Below are positions 8,061-16,757 of a stretch of 60,328 nucleotides of DNA, in pieces. Where the stretch lies: the NCBI GenBank assembly GCA_014799575.1, contig JAAVHS010000010.1, positions 8,223 through 68,550 on the forward strand, written 5' to 3'. A model generated the notes under the pieces. The model ran no database searches and was not told where the DNA came from. It was given only the letters and a program-made list of their open reading frames with translations. The translations under genes and the position numbers were made by a program. The DNA is from Clostridiales bacterium (lineage in GTDB: Bacteria; Bacillota; Clostridia; Christensenellales; UBA3700). Each line of letters starts with the position of its first letter. The first letter of the stretch is position 1.

Positions 8061-8885
8061 TCAGTCTTTCTCCTTACCGCAGAATTCGCGCCATTGCTCT
8101 TCGCTTACCGACATAGAGTGGCAACCATAGCCTTTGCTCGATACCCAATCCACGCCGTAGCCTTTGATTGTGTCGAGTATGATGAGCGAGCATTTGTCTT
8201 TCGTATTGTTGGCGCAGTGAATTGCGTCCTCAATCGCTTCTATATCGTGTCCGTTTATGCGTTGCGTATGGAAGTTGAACGCCTTGGATTTTTCTTCAAG
8301 AGGTTCAATACCGTTTATATCCGAAGTCATACCGTCGATTTGCATGCCGTTGTTGTCGACGAAAATCACGAGGTTGTCAAGACGCATATTTCCCGCGTAC
8401 ATCAACGCTTCCCAGACTTGTCCTTCCTGGGATTCGCCGTCGCCGAGTATGCAATATACCTTGTAATCTTTCTTGTCGATTTTGCCCGCGAGAGCCATAC
8501 CTATCGCGCAACTGAGTCCCTGTCCGAGAGAGCCCGCGGTCATGTCTATGCCCACGGTCTTGTTCATGTCGCAGTGGGAAGGTAAGTTGGTGCGCGGAAG
8601 ATTGAGCGTCTTGATTTCTTCGATAGGGAAGTATCCCTTATCCGCAAGCACGCTGTAAAGCGCAGGACCTGCGTGACCTTTACTCAATACGATTCTGTCT
8701 CTATCGGGATTTTGGGGGTCTTTTGGCGTAACGTTTGCAATATCGTAATAAAGCACGCTCAAAAGGTCGATTATGCTGAGCGCTCCGCCGATATGACCTA
8801 CGCCGAGCCTTCCTATCATTTCAACCGTAAGTTTGCGTACGTCAAGCGCTTTCGATTGAAGAAATTCCAACTTTTCCTTTTCCAT
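8061..8885 (-). CDS. Transketolase, N-terminal subunit, 274 aa
   Basis: The thiamine-diphosphate/Mg2+ domain: GVGHIGGALSIIDLL, DRIVLSKGHAGPALY and the GDGESQEGQVWEA...DNN motif (Asp and Asn ligands of Mg2+). Split N and C transketolase genes are common in anaerobes and archaea. The start ATG is preceded by AAGGAG. Upstream minus-strand sequence offers TTGTAT and TAAAAT with a 16-bp spacer as a likely promoter (around 8950-8980). The product transfers two-carbon ketol units between sugar phosphates. Confidence 0.9.
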   Translation of the reverse strand: MEKEKLEFLQSKALDVRKLTVEMIGRLGVGHIGGALSIIDLLSVLYYDIANVTPKDPQNPDRDRIVLSKGHAGPALYSVLADKGYFPIEEIKTLNLPRTNLPSHCDMNKTVGIDMTAGSLGQGLSCAIGMALAGKIDKKDYKVYCILGDGESQEGQVWEALMYAGNMRLDNLVIFVDNNGMQIDGMTSDINGIEPLEEKSKAFNFHTQRINGHDIEAIEDAIHCANNTKDKCSLIILDTIKGYGVDWVSSKGYGCHSMSVSEEQWREFCGKEKD

Positions 8886-9046
8886 AACTTCTCCTTAAAC
8901 ATCTCTAAGTAAATGCCTTCTAAATTCCTTAGGCATAATTATTTTAACACTATTTTATGTAAATACAAAGTAAATTCGACAATTATGTGTAAAAAATTTT
9001 GGTAATGGCAATACTAACCAAAGAAATAACATCGGAGGTATATAAA

Positions 9047-10282
9047 ATGAATCCTTTTGAACTCAAACCAAAGACGCTTGACAAGTGCTTTTGCGACTGG
9101 TCGTGTCTCAACTCAAAGCCTTACGACAAAGAAGAAGTAAGTCCTTACACAAAACTCAGAATAGTGCTTATGAACGGCACGGAATACGAGTCGGTCAATT
9201 TCTTGCATAGATTTTCGAGAAGTTGCGACAACAACGATATAAGAAGAAGTATCGCAGGTATCAGAAGAGTGGAGCAGCAACAGCAAAAGCGTATTGCAAA
9301 TCTCAAGCCGCTCAACGAAAATATATTGGAACACACGATTGCTTACGAGCATTTGGCGGTAGATTTGACGGCAATTCTCGCTCAAAGAGAAAAGAACGGT
9401 TACGTCAAACAAGCGCTTGACTTCGCCCTTCTCGAAGATTTCGACCACCTTTACAGATACGCCGACCTACTTGAAATGGAACAAGGCGTCAAGGCTCAAA
9501 GACTTGTGGGCGAGTACGTGGAAATTATGCCGGGTCGTCCGACGATTTCCGAGCATAGACATCCCTTTGACAGCATAAGATATCACATCGACAGCAAAAA
9601 CAGCGATATGCTATCCGTGCTCAACACGATGATTATCACGGCTGCCGAGCAACAGACTATGAATTACTATATGAATCAAGCGGCTTTCTACGACCAGTCC
9701 ACGTTGGGTAGAGAACTCTATACCGAAATCGCAATGATTGAAGAGCAGCACGTCACTCAATACGGTTCGCTTATGGACACGAATTGCACTTGGCTTGAAA
9801 ACAACCTTATGCACGAATACTGCGAGGCGTACTTGTATTACTCTTGCTATATGGACGAGAGCGACAAGAGAATTAAGGCGCTTTGGGAAAGTCTTTTCGA
9901 GCAAGAAGTATGTCACTTGCATATGGCAAAAGAATTGCTCAAAAAATTCGAGAAAAAGGATTGGCAAGCCGTCATTCCCGTCGGCGAGTTCCCCGAACTT
10001 TTGGCATTCCATTCTTGCAAAGATTACGTTCGTCAACAACTCGAATCTATTTCGCTCACAGCCGACAGAGAAAATTACGTCGACGTCAAGAGCGTGCCCA
10101 AGGATAGCGACTTCTATATCTATCAAGGTATCGTGAATCCCAAGTCGGCAAACGTCGCTTCGCACAAAGTCATCGACGACTATATCGACAAGAAGGGTAT
10201 CGACTATCGCTATCAAATTGCGGAGCATCCGATAGAGCAGTTACGCAATCGTCATAAAGACAATATCAGCGTCGGTCGTTAA
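9047..10282 (+). CDS. Tandem ferritin-like (diiron) protein, 411 aa
   Basis: Two helical bundles with iron-type ligands can be seen. The first (~90-170) has TIAYEHLAVDLTAIL and LLEDFDHLYRYADLLE. The second (~200-330) has AAEQQTMNYYMNQ, IAMIEEQHVTQYG, YCEAYLYYSCYMDE and FEQEVCHLHMAKELL, giving E, E-x-x-H, E and a further E/H set as in rubrerythrin-like diiron sites. Start 9047 has GGAGG 10 nt upstream; the longer in-frame start at 8999 has none. I cannot name the family. Likely peroxide or iron related. Confidence 0.65.
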   Translation: MNPFELKPKTLDKCFCDWSCLNSKPYDKEEVSPYTKLRIVLMNGTEYESVNFLHRFSRSCDNNDIRRSIAGIRRVEQQQQKRIANLKPLNENILEHTIAYEHLAVDLTAILAQREKNGYVKQALDFALLEDFDHLYRYADLLEMEQGVKAQRLVGEYVEIMPGRPTISEHRHPFDSIRYHIDSKNSDMLSVLNTMIITAAEQQTMNYYMNQAAFYDQSTLGRELYTEIAMIEEQHVTQYGSLMDTNCTWLENNLMHEYCEAYLYYSCYMDESDKRIKALWESLFEQEVCHLHMAKELLKKFEKKDWQAVIPVGEFPELLAFHSCKDYVRQQLESISLTADRENYVDVKSVPKDSDFYIYQGIVNPKSANVASHKVIDDYIDKKGIDYRYQIAEHPIEQLRNRHKDNISVGR

Positions 10283-10307
10283 GACAAGGCAAACGAAGTA
10301 TTAAAAC

Positions 10308-10365
10308 GGCAAATGCGCATTTGTGCAGTTATTCACATTAACTTTTGCACAAATGTACATTTGCC
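10308..10365. repeat. Large dyad built of two 14-bp palindromes
   Basis: 10308-10327 and 10346-10365 are inverted copies (18 of 20 matches). Each arm itself contains a perfect palindrome, CAAATGCGCATTTG and CAAATGTACATTTG. More ATTTGC/GCAAAT pieces follow to about 10400. Located between the ferritin-like gene and proS; no T-run follows, so it is not a plain terminator. Two operator sites or a cruciform are possible. Confidence 0.6.
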
Positions 10366-10433
10366 CATATTTACATATTCGCATTTGCGTCAATTTGCAT
10401 TTATTTATCGCACTAGATTGTTTATTCGTTTGC

Positions 10434-10462
10434 TTGCTTTTGTTCTCTCTATATGTTAAAAT
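10434..10462 (+). promoter_or_regulatory. Promoter of proS
   Basis: TTGCTT at 10434-10439, 17-bp spacer, TAAAAT at 10457-10462; +1 near 10469, leader of 30 nt. The leader has GCGAGGT as ribosome binding site and is too short for a T-box. Confidence 0.65.
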
Positions 10463-10498
10463 AACGTATATTAAAAAAGTATTGCGAGGTATGCAATT

Positions 10499-12220
10499 AT
10501 GTTGTTGAGCAAGCTTGTTTGCGAGCGTACGAAAGAAGCGCCGCAAGACGCGAAAATCAAAAGCCATATTCTTTTGTCGAGAGCGGGATTTATTAAGCAA
10601 GTGGCGGTAGGTATCTACTCTATGACTATGCCGTGTCAAAAGATGAGCGGAAAAATTCAAAAGATTATCCGCGAGGAGATGGACGCGTTGGACGGACAGG
10701 AAGTTCTATTCCCTGTCGTCATGCCGAGAGAGATTTGGGAACTTTCCGACAGATACAATACAATCGGCAGCGAGATGGTAAGATTTAAGGATAGAAACAA
10801 CCGCGACATGTTGCTCGGAATGACGCACGAAGAAGCGGCTGTGCATCTTGCCAATCATATCGTGAGCAGTTACGCCCAACTTCCTATGATGATTTATCAA
10901 ATCCAGACAAAGTTCAGAGACGAGGCTCGTTCGCGCGGCGGTCTTATTCGTGTAAGAGAATTTACCATGAAAGACGCTTATTCTTTCCACGAGAGCAAAG
11001 AGGATTTGGAAAAATACTATTACAGAGTTTTCGACGCGTATTATAGAATATTCAAAAGAATCGGTCTTAAAAGATTTATCGACATCAAATCGGACAGCGG
11101 TATGATGGGTGGAAGCATTGCGCACGAGTTCATGCTTTTGACGGAAGTCGGCGAGGACAGTATCGTTCTTTGCAACGATTGCGATTACAGAGCGAATATG
11201 GAAGTTGCCGAATGTACTCTCGACACGCCGGCCGTAGGCGAAGAACCATTGCAACTTATCAATACCGGCAATGACAAGACGATTGACGAGGTATGCGCTA
11301 GACTTAACAGTCCGAAAGAGACTTCGTGCAAAGCAGTCGTGTTTGCGGTAAAGGGCAACAGCGAAGAAGTGGTAATTGCGTTTGTAAGAGGCGATTTGGA
11401 AGTCAACGAGGCAAAACTCAAAAAGGTATTGGCAAAAGATATCGTACCTTACGACGGCGGCGTAAGCGACGTGGTTGCGTGCGGAAATATCGGTCCTTAT
11501 AATCTTGATAAGAGCATAATCGCAGTATACGACAAATCTTTGGAGGGCGTCGGCTCTCTCGTGATTGGCGCAAACAAGCCTGAATATCACTATACGGGAT
11601 TCAACTTTAAAAGAGATATGAAGGACGCAACTTTCCACGATATCGCCAAAGTCAAAGAGGGCGCGAAGTGTCCTGTATGCGGAGGCGCGCTAAGAATCGA
11701 GAACGGTATCGAGATAGGCAACATATTCCAGTTGGGCACGAAATATACTAAATCGATGGATATGACCGTACACGGCGCGGACGGCGGAGAATTCAATCCG
11801 ATTATGGGTTGTTACGGTATCGGCGTAGGCAGAGCGATTGCGTCTATCGCGCAAGAAGCGAGCGACGACAAAGGACTTGTGCTTCCTATGTCGGTTGCGC
11901 CTTGGCAAGTGCATATTTGTCCGTTGCGCCTTGACGATAAGAACGTCGAAGAAAAAGCCTACGGCTTGTACGAGGACCTTAAAAAGCAAGGCGTCGAAGT
12001 ACTTTTCGACGACAGAAGCGTGGGCGCAGGCGTTAAGTTCAACGACGCAGACCTTATGGGTATGCCTATTAGAGTCGTTGTTTCGCCAAAGAGCCTTGCG
12101 ACGGGCGAAGTAGAGATTAGCGTGCGAGCGAGTGGCGAGTGCAAGAAAGTCGCATACGGCGACGCTATCGCAAGCATAAAGTCGATTATCAAATCTCAAC
12201 TTGAGGAGTTGAACGCTTAA
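10499..12220 (+). CDS. proS: Proline--tRNA ligase (bacterial type), 573 aa
   Basis: Class II aminoacyl-tRNA synthetase that charges tRNA-Pro. The start MLLSKLVCERTKEAPQDAKI, LLSRAGFIKQVAVGIYSMTM, TKFRDEARSRGGLIRVREFTMKDAYSF (motif 2, here in part) and GCYGIGVGRAIASIAQE (motif 3) are diagnostic. The insertion between motifs 2 and 3 (~220-390) is the YbaK-like editing domain of bacterial-type ProRS, and the C-terminal anticodon domain begins ~MSVAPWQVHICPL. Length is normal for the type. ATG 10499 follows GCGAGGT. No T-box is seen upstream, unlike many Firmicute synthetase genes. Confidence 0.97.
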   Translation: MLLSKLVCERTKEAPQDAKIKSHILLSRAGFIKQVAVGIYSMTMPCQKMSGKIQKIIREEMDALDGQEVLFPVVMPREIWELSDRYNTIGSEMVRFKDRNNRDMLLGMTHEEAAVHLANHIVSSYAQLPMMIYQIQTKFRDEARSRGGLIRVREFTMKDAYSFHESKEDLEKYYYRVFDAYYRIFKRIGLKRFIDIKSDSGMMGGSIAHEFMLLTEVGEDSIVLCNDCDYRANMEVAECTLDTPAVGEEPLQLINTGNDKTIDEVCARLNSPKETSCKAVVFAVKGNSEEVVIAFVRGDLEVNEAKLKKVLAKDIVPYDGGVSDVVACGNIGPYNLDKSIIAVYDKSLEGVGSLVIGANKPEYHYTGFNFKRDMKDATFHDIAKVKEGAKCPVCGGALRIENGIEIGNIFQLGTKYTKSMDMTVHGADGGEFNPIMGCYGIGVGRAIASIAQEASDDKGLVLPMSVAPWQVHICPLRLDDKNVEEKAYGLYEDLKKQGVEVLFDDRSVGAGVKFNDADLMGMPIRVVVSPKSLATGEVEISVRASGECKKVAYGDAIASIKSIIKSQLEELNA

Positions 12221-12227
12221 TCAATAT

Positions 12228-12551
12228 ATGAAAAGATGTCCCAGATGCGGAAAGCAGGTCGACGAAGAGATGATTATTTGTCCTTCGTGCGCAGAGCGAT
12301 TGCAAGACCCCAAGACGCAAACAAAAACCGAATTTGTCAACGTCCATTTAGTGAGATGGTTGCTTTTCGTTGCGTTGGTCTTGCCGTTGGTGGGATTTAT
12401 CATTGCGGTATCTTTTAGAAAGAAATATCCGATAATTTCCAAAGAGATTTCCAAGTTTTCTACTTTTGGCGTTGCGCTTTTGGCAATGCTCTTTATTCTC
12501 GGCGTCGTGTGCTATATTGCTATGATACTCACCGGCGTAGCGTTTTTATGA
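12228..12551 (+). CDS. Zinc-ribbon membrane protein, 107 aa
   Basis: Starts MKRCPRCGKQVDEEMIICPSC, a zinc ribbon with C-x2-C and C-x2-C, then about two membrane helices (residues ~42-62 and ~83-105). This is a common architecture of small Firmicute membrane proteins with no agreed function. It begins 7 nt after the proS stop and lacks its own clear ribosome binding site, so it is probably translated by coupling to proS. Confidence 0.7.
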   Translation: MKRCPRCGKQVDEEMIICPSCAERLQDPKTQTKTEFVNVHLVRWLLFVALVLPLVGFIIAVSFRKKYPIISKEISKFSTFGVALLAMLFILGVVCYIAMILTGVAFL

Positions 12552-12605
12552 CGTTCGGCGGTAAGAGAAATTTGCGAAATTAAAATGCGCCTTTTCCGCC
12601 GAACG
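12552..12605. terminator. Long-loop inverted repeat between convergent genes
   Basis: CGTTCGGCGG (12552-12561) and CCGCCGAACG (12596-12605) are a perfect 10-bp inverted repeat with a 34-nt loop, placed between convergent genes. It may end transcription from either side, but no T-run follows directly, so this is tentative. Confidence 0.4.
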
Positions 12606-12638
12606 GGGGATTTTACTTGTTTTAATTTTTTTACGGAA

Positions 12639-13343
12639 TTATATAAAATAAATCGTCAGCGCGAAAAGACACTGCGCGGCAAAGTAACTTAGTATGACGT
12701 AGTAGTCGTAACTTTTAGGCAGTTTGACCGACGGAGCGAACATTGAAAGTCCCAAGACGGAGTCGGAAGAGAAGAACAGTACGCTTGCGAAAAACAATAG
12801 CATTGTGAACGGCGTTGCGCCTTGAATTATTATAAGGTTTATTGACGCGACTATGATAATGTTGAGCGCAAGGAAATAGATAGTCAAGAGCACGTTTTGC
12901 ACGCGTTTGGATACAAGCACTTTTTTAAGACACAGTATCACGTATATCAAAGGAAATACCAAAAAGGTTGGCAGCAAGTAGAGTTTTATAGGCGCAAGCG
13001 TAATCATATTTATCATATAACAGATATGTCCTAGGAAGAAGAACAGTACGCCTATTGATTTGACAAGGTTTTTACGGTCGGGGTGTTCGTTGCCGTCAAG
13101 GCAGAGGAATATATCTCCGAGCATACCGAGTACCAGCGCGACGATTATCGCCAATCCGTAACTCAAATTTTCGCTTGTAGGTTTGGAAAGATAAAAAGCA
13201 AGTATGCCAAGACACACGAAAGTCAAAGCTCCGCAAGTCTTTGCAATAAGTTCGAAATCCGTGTTGCCCTTATCGCGTGAACGGGCTTTTACGACTCCGA
13301 ATATTAGGCATACCGCCACCAAGACATACAATATTGCTACCAT
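12639..13343 (-). CDS. YhhN/TMEM86 family membrane protein (lysoplasmalogenase-like), 234 aa
   Basis: About eight membrane helices with the family's conserved acidic residues: ALVLGMLGDIFLCL (Asp in helix 3) and SVLFFSSDSVLGL (Asp in the later helix). TMEM86 members cleave the vinyl-ether bond of lysoplasmalogens; plasmalogens are typical of anaerobic Clostridia, which fits. The ATG has no ribosome binding site; a perfect TTGACA, 17 bp, TTTAAT promoter ends six bases before it, so the transcript should be leaderless. Confidence 0.8.
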   Translation of the reverse strand: MVAILYVLVAVCLIFGVVKARSRDKGNTDFELIAKTCGALTFVCLGILAFYLSKPTSENLSYGLAIIVALVLGMLGDIFLCLDGNEHPDRKNLVKSIGVLFFFLGHICYMINMITLAPIKLYLLPTFLVFPLIYVILCLKKVLVSKRVQNVLLTIYFLALNIIIVASINLIIIQGATPFTMLLFFASVLFFSSDSVLGLSMFAPSVKLPKSYDYYVILSYFAAQCLFALTIYFI

Positions 13344-13349
13344 ACTTAT

Positions 13350-13378
13350 ATTAAACTATAAATTATGGAAATTGTCAA
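13350..13378 (-). promoter_or_regulatory. Leaderless promoter of the yhhN gene
   Basis: Minus strand: TTGACA (13378-13373), 17-bp spacer, TTTAAT (13355-13350), then ATAAGT and ATG at 13343, the predicted +1. Confidence 0.75.
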
Positions 13379-13403
13379 TAACGATATTGCAAATAAATAT
13401 CAT

Positions 13404-14225
13404 TTAATTATATTTTTTGTCGGTTGCAGGAATTACTCCGTAATAGTGGAAGATATTCATATCCTGAGGAATATTTTTGCCGTGATTGCCGAGCAAGTAC
13501 CATTCTCTATGAGTGCCGTGATCGGGCGCGTAGCCTATCAAAGAGTTGTGATTAGTCCAACATTTTGCGACTTGGCTTGCTAATCTGTCAAATGATGAAG
13601 AATAGTGGTCGATTGCCCTTTGCGAGCGTCTGGAATTGGGGTGAGAGCGGTGCATTACGTCGTCGTATTCTTGATTGTATACGCATATCAAATCGTACTT
13701 GTCTTGCTCGATTAGTTCCAACGCTTTCGTCACGACTTGCCCGTCGTAGTCTTCAATGTAATAATCCATATCCCTTTCGTTGAATATCTTTGACATACTC
13801 GAATTTTTGACTGTGACGATACAAGGCTTTTTGCCCGCTCTCAGCGTCGCGTCGAAAATGCTGTCGATTTTAATTACGGGTTTTTCATAGTGGAGAATGC
13901 CGTGTACGCTTGGACTAGCGCCCGTGTACATACTGCCGAAGCAAACGGGGGTCTTTGGCGGAACTACCGACAAAAGAGGTAATTCGAGCGGAGCGTGTTC
14001 TTTGACTTTTACGAATTTATCCGCATACTTTTGACAAGTCCATTGACCGATAGCGTCGGGATTGAACATCAAAACTCGGTCTATTTGCTTACCGTCTGTT
14101 TTTTCAAATACGTAATCGACGAGCGTGTCTATTACGCCCTCGCTGTTTTTAGGCGGTTCCACGCCCATAACTTTGCATAAAGAGCCTGTAAGATGAGTTA
14201 GCGGTGTAGTATTGAATTCGTTCAT
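13404..14225 (-). CDS. Alkaline-phosphatase superfamily phosphodiesterase/phosphatase, 273 aa
   Basis: Features of the type I phosphodiesterase/nucleotide pyrophosphatase fold: SMYTGASPSVHGI (nucleophile Thr/Ser region), VYNQEYDDVMHRSHP (metal-binding Asp/His) and YAPDHGTH (Asp-His metal ligands). The substrate cannot be read. Its ATG overlaps the TGA of the preceding MFS gene by one base, so the transporter and the enzyme form one coupled operon, hinting that the imported compound and the phosphatase are linked (inference). Confidence 0.65.
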   Translation of the reverse strand: MNEFNTTPLTHLTGSLCKVMGVEPPKNSEGVIDTLVDYVFEKTDGKQIDRVLMFNPDAIGQWTCQKYADKFVKVKEHAPLELPLLSVVPPKTPVCFGSMYTGASPSVHGILHYEKPVIKIDSIFDATLRAGKKPCIVTVKNSSMSKIFNERDMDYYIEDYDGQVVTKALELIEQDKYDLICVYNQEYDDVMHRSHPNSRRSQRAIDHYSSSFDRLASQVAKCWTNHNSLIGYAPDHGTHREWYLLGNHGKNIPQDMNIFHYYGVIPATDKKYN

Positions 14226-15847
14226 CAGCCGAGTTCCTCCAACAACGCTTGTCTTTCGGCTTTTTCTTCCTCGGTGAGAGAGTCGTTTTCGCCTGCGCGT
14301 TGTTTTTCAAGATAGTATTTAATACGGGTGAGTTTTTGGTCGTTGACCTTATACTTCAACGAAGCCCAAATCGCAAGACCTATCATCACGACGACTACGA
14401 CCGCGAAAAGTACTCTGATGGCAGTCGTTACGCTAGTCGGATAAGCAAGTAGCATTTGCGATTTGTCGATTGTCTGTCCTTGCGCTTCCGCTTCGGCAAT
14501 AAGAGCTTTGTTTTGCAAGATTTCGTCGGTATACGCGCTGTATTTCACGCACGCAAGCACAAGCAATACCGTGCTTTGAGCGATTGCCGTGCCAATCTTT
14601 CTCGTGAAAGTCATAAGTCCGCTATACGTACCCGTATCCTTGACGCCCGTTTTGAGTTCCGCCACGTCTTGCGTGTCGGCAAATATAAGCCAAGGCATCA
14701 TTTGCGCTCCGCCAAAGCCCGTACCCATTACCGCCGAGCAAAGAAGTAGCAACCAACTTATATTCGCGTTCGTCGTGTTGGGGAATACCGCAAGACCGAT
14801 TGCGCCCAAAATGTAGCAAGGCAATCCCCAGCGGAAAGCGTACTGCTTTCCCTTCGTGCTTTTGAGTTTCATATTGAGAGGGTATGTCACAGCCGCCATT
14901 ACCATCATTGGCGCGACTATGAACATAGAACTCATTTTCATGCCGAAAATAGTGATGTCAGGCACTACCGCGGTGACGTAGTAGAGTACCAACGCGGATA
15001 TGAAATCGTAGCATCCGAATGCGGTAATATACATTATCAAATGATATCTATAAGATTTGTTTTTGAGGGGAGTCGCATAACTCTTGAAAGAAAACTTGCT
15101 CTTTTTCGTCTTGTCGTACGGTATGCGTTCCTTGCTGAAAATACCCGCAATGACAGTCGATATGCCAAAGATTACGCCGCAAAGTATCGCGACGATAAGG
15201 AAAAACCCCGTTTCGTTGATAGAGCCGAACGCCGACGTGTCGTGATTGATGTACGCAGTGTACGCTTCCGTCGCCGCCGCAGGGATGAGGTAGAATGCGC
15301 CCGAAGCGAGTATCGAATAGATGAGTTTGACGGAATTTGCTTTGTTACGCTCTTTGAAGTCGCCCGAAATCTCCGCGCTCAAAGACGCGTACGGGACTTG
15401 CGAAATAGTGTTGACCGTGCAAAGCAGGAAATAGCCTATGCAGGCGTAAGTTATTCTAAGCGCCGCGCTTTGAATATGTCTTGCCCACGGCATAAACATT
15501 ATCGCGAATGCGACGGGCACGAGCGCGCCGCCGATAATTATCCACGGACGTCTTCGACCGAGTTTCGTCCTAGTGTTGTCGGATATTACGCCCATAAGCG
15601 GGTCGGAAATCGCGTCCCATACTTTTGACACGACAATGATAATCGCCGCATAAAGTTCTGCGTGAGGGATGCCTACCAAAATCAAGTTGGTGAGGAAGAA
15701 GGTAAGCACAACGCCCAAAAGCGCGGCGTAACCTCCGCCGTATATTTCGCCTGCGCCGTACGCCCATCTTTCCAACTTCGTCATCTTCGGAGCGGCGGCG
15801 GTTTGCGTGTTTTCATTGTTGATTTCGCTTTGAATATCTTCTGCCAT
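14225..15847 (-). CDS. GPH-family sugar:cation symporter (MFS), 540 aa
   Basis: Twelve-helix transporter with the glycoside-pentoside-hexuronide signatures: WDAISDPLMGVISDNTRTKL followed by GRRRPWIIIGG, and VPYASLSAEISGDFKERNKAN. GPH symporters import glycosides, pentosides or hexuronides with Na+ or H+. The N-terminus (residues 1-22) is hydrophilic and the C-terminus ends in a charged helix (EEEKAERQALLEELG). AGGGA precedes the ATG. First gene of the two-gene operon with the phosphatase at 13404-14225. Confidence 0.85.
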   Translation of the reverse strand: MAEDIQSEINNENTQTAAAPKMTKLERWAYGAGEIYGGGYAALLGVVLTFFLTNLILVGIPHAELYAAIIIVVSKVWDAISDPLMGVISDNTRTKLGRRRPWIIIGGALVPVAFAIMFMPWARHIQSAALRITYACIGYFLLCTVNTISQVPYASLSAEISGDFKERNKANSVKLIYSILASGAFYLIPAAATEAYTAYINHDTSAFGSINETGFFLIVAILCGVIFGISTVIAGIFSKERIPYDKTKKSKFSFKSYATPLKNKSYRYHLIMYITAFGCYDFISALVLYYVTAVVPDITIFGMKMSSMFIVAPMMVMAAVTYPLNMKLKSTKGKQYAFRWGLPCYILGAIGLAVFPNTTNANISWLLLLCSAVMGTGFGGAQMMPWLIFADTQDVAELKTGVKDTGTYSGLMTFTRKIGTAIAQSTVLLVLACVKYSAYTDEILQNKALIAEAEAQGQTIDKSQMLLAYPTSVTTAIRVLFAVVVVVMIGLAIWASLKYKVNDQKLTRIKYYLEKQRAGENDSLTEEEKAERQALLEELG

Positions 15848-15939
15848 AACTTTTCCCTTGTTCCCTTATTTATATATAATAATACAATACAATTATATGG
15901 CAGGCGGCAGGCTATGTCAATAGGGGATTTGAATTTTAA

Positions 15940-15969
15940 TTGACTTATATTTTCGCGATGTGTTAAAAT
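15940..15969 (+). promoter_or_regulatory. Leaderless promoter of luxS
   Basis: TTGACT at 15940-15945, 18-bp spacer, TAAAAT at 15964-15969, TCAAGT, then ATG 15976 at the predicted +1. Confidence 0.75.
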
Positions 15970-15975
15970 TCAAGT

Positions 15976-16401
15976 ATGGACAATATTAAATCTTTTGAAT
16001 TAGACCACGACACAATGACCCCCGGCTTTTACTGCTTGGGCGAAGCAAACGGCGTGTATACCTACGATATGCGCTTCAAGTACCCCAACAAGGGCGATTA
16101 TATCTCGTACGCCGCTTTGCACTCGATTGAGCATCTCTTTGCCGTCGTAATTCGCAATAGCGAAATCAAAGACAAAGTCGTCTACTTCGGACCTATGGGG
16201 TGCAGGACGGGTTGTTATTTGCTTCTTTTCGGAATTAAAGAAGAGCAGGCGAGAGAAATGACAATCAAGTGTCTTAAAAGATGCTTGGACCTCGATTACG
16301 TCCCCGGCACTCAACCCAAAGAGTGCGGCAACTATCGCGAGCACAACCTCGAAGAAGCGCAAGCGGAAATCAAAGCCTACTTGAAAGTTTTGCAAGGATA
16401 A
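15976..16401 (+). CDS. luxS: S-ribosylhomocysteine lyase LuxS, 141 aa
   Basis: Cleaves S-ribosylhomocysteine to homocysteine and DPD, the precursor of autoinducer-2, in the activated methyl cycle. Metal ligands are visible: HSIEH at residues 49-53 (H-x-x-E-H) and the Cys of ECGNYREH near 117; the catalytic Cys is in FGPMGCRTGCYL (C76). The protein is a little short (about 150-157 is usual). No mtnN or homocysteine gene lies nearby. There is no ribosome binding site; the start codon lies at the predicted transcription start. Confidence 0.95.
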   Translation: MDNIKSFELDHDTMTPGFYCLGEANGVYTYDMRFKYPNKGDYISYAALHSIEHLFAVVIRNSEIKDKVVYFGPMGCRTGCYLLLFGIKEEQAREMTIKCLKRCLDLDYVPGTQPKECGNYREHNLEEAQAEIKAYLKVLQG

Positions 16402-16497
16402 CGACAATTTATCCCGTAATCGACAAAATTTAATAATAAAAAATATCGTATTCTGTTTGATATATCCAGATGATTGTGATATACTCATTATTGTCGC

Positions 16498-16588
16498 GGA
16501 AGCGTATCGAAGTGGTCATAACGGGCTTGACTCGAAATCAAGTAGCCGAGCAATCGGCTCGAGGGTTCGAATCCCTCCGCTTCCGCCA
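16498..16588 (+). tRNA. tRNA-Ser (CGA)
   Basis: 91-nt class II tRNA. Acceptor GGAAGCG pairs with CGCTTCC, discriminator G and CCA are encoded. Anticodon stem CTTGA/TCAAG holds loop CTCGAAA, so the anticodon is CGA (codon TCG). A long variable arm and T-loop TTCGAAT are present. Confidence 0.95.
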
Positions 16589-16620
16589 GCGTCAAGAAAT
16601 GCCTCTTGGCGAGAAACATA

Positions 16621-16647
16621 AAAAAGCGAGGTTTGCCTCGCTTTTTT
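16621..16647 (+). terminator. Terminator after tRNA-Ser
   Basis: GCGAGG-TTTG-CCTCGC hairpin flanked by A's and a six-base T-run. A second weak hairpin (CGTCAAGA/TCTTGGCG) lies just before it. Confidence 0.85.
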
Positions 16648-16757
16648 CTATTCCACTGCTTGGGGCATTTCTTTTGGCATTGCAGCGCGGAGGGACAGTT
16701 CGAAATAGTGACGCTCGCAAGCTCGCTAAGCCGTCGCTACGCTCCTTACGAATCCCT

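Noticed and set aside
10366..10498. T-box riboswitch for proS
   Set aside because: No AGGGTGGNACCGCG-type motif and the predicted leader is only about 30 nt.
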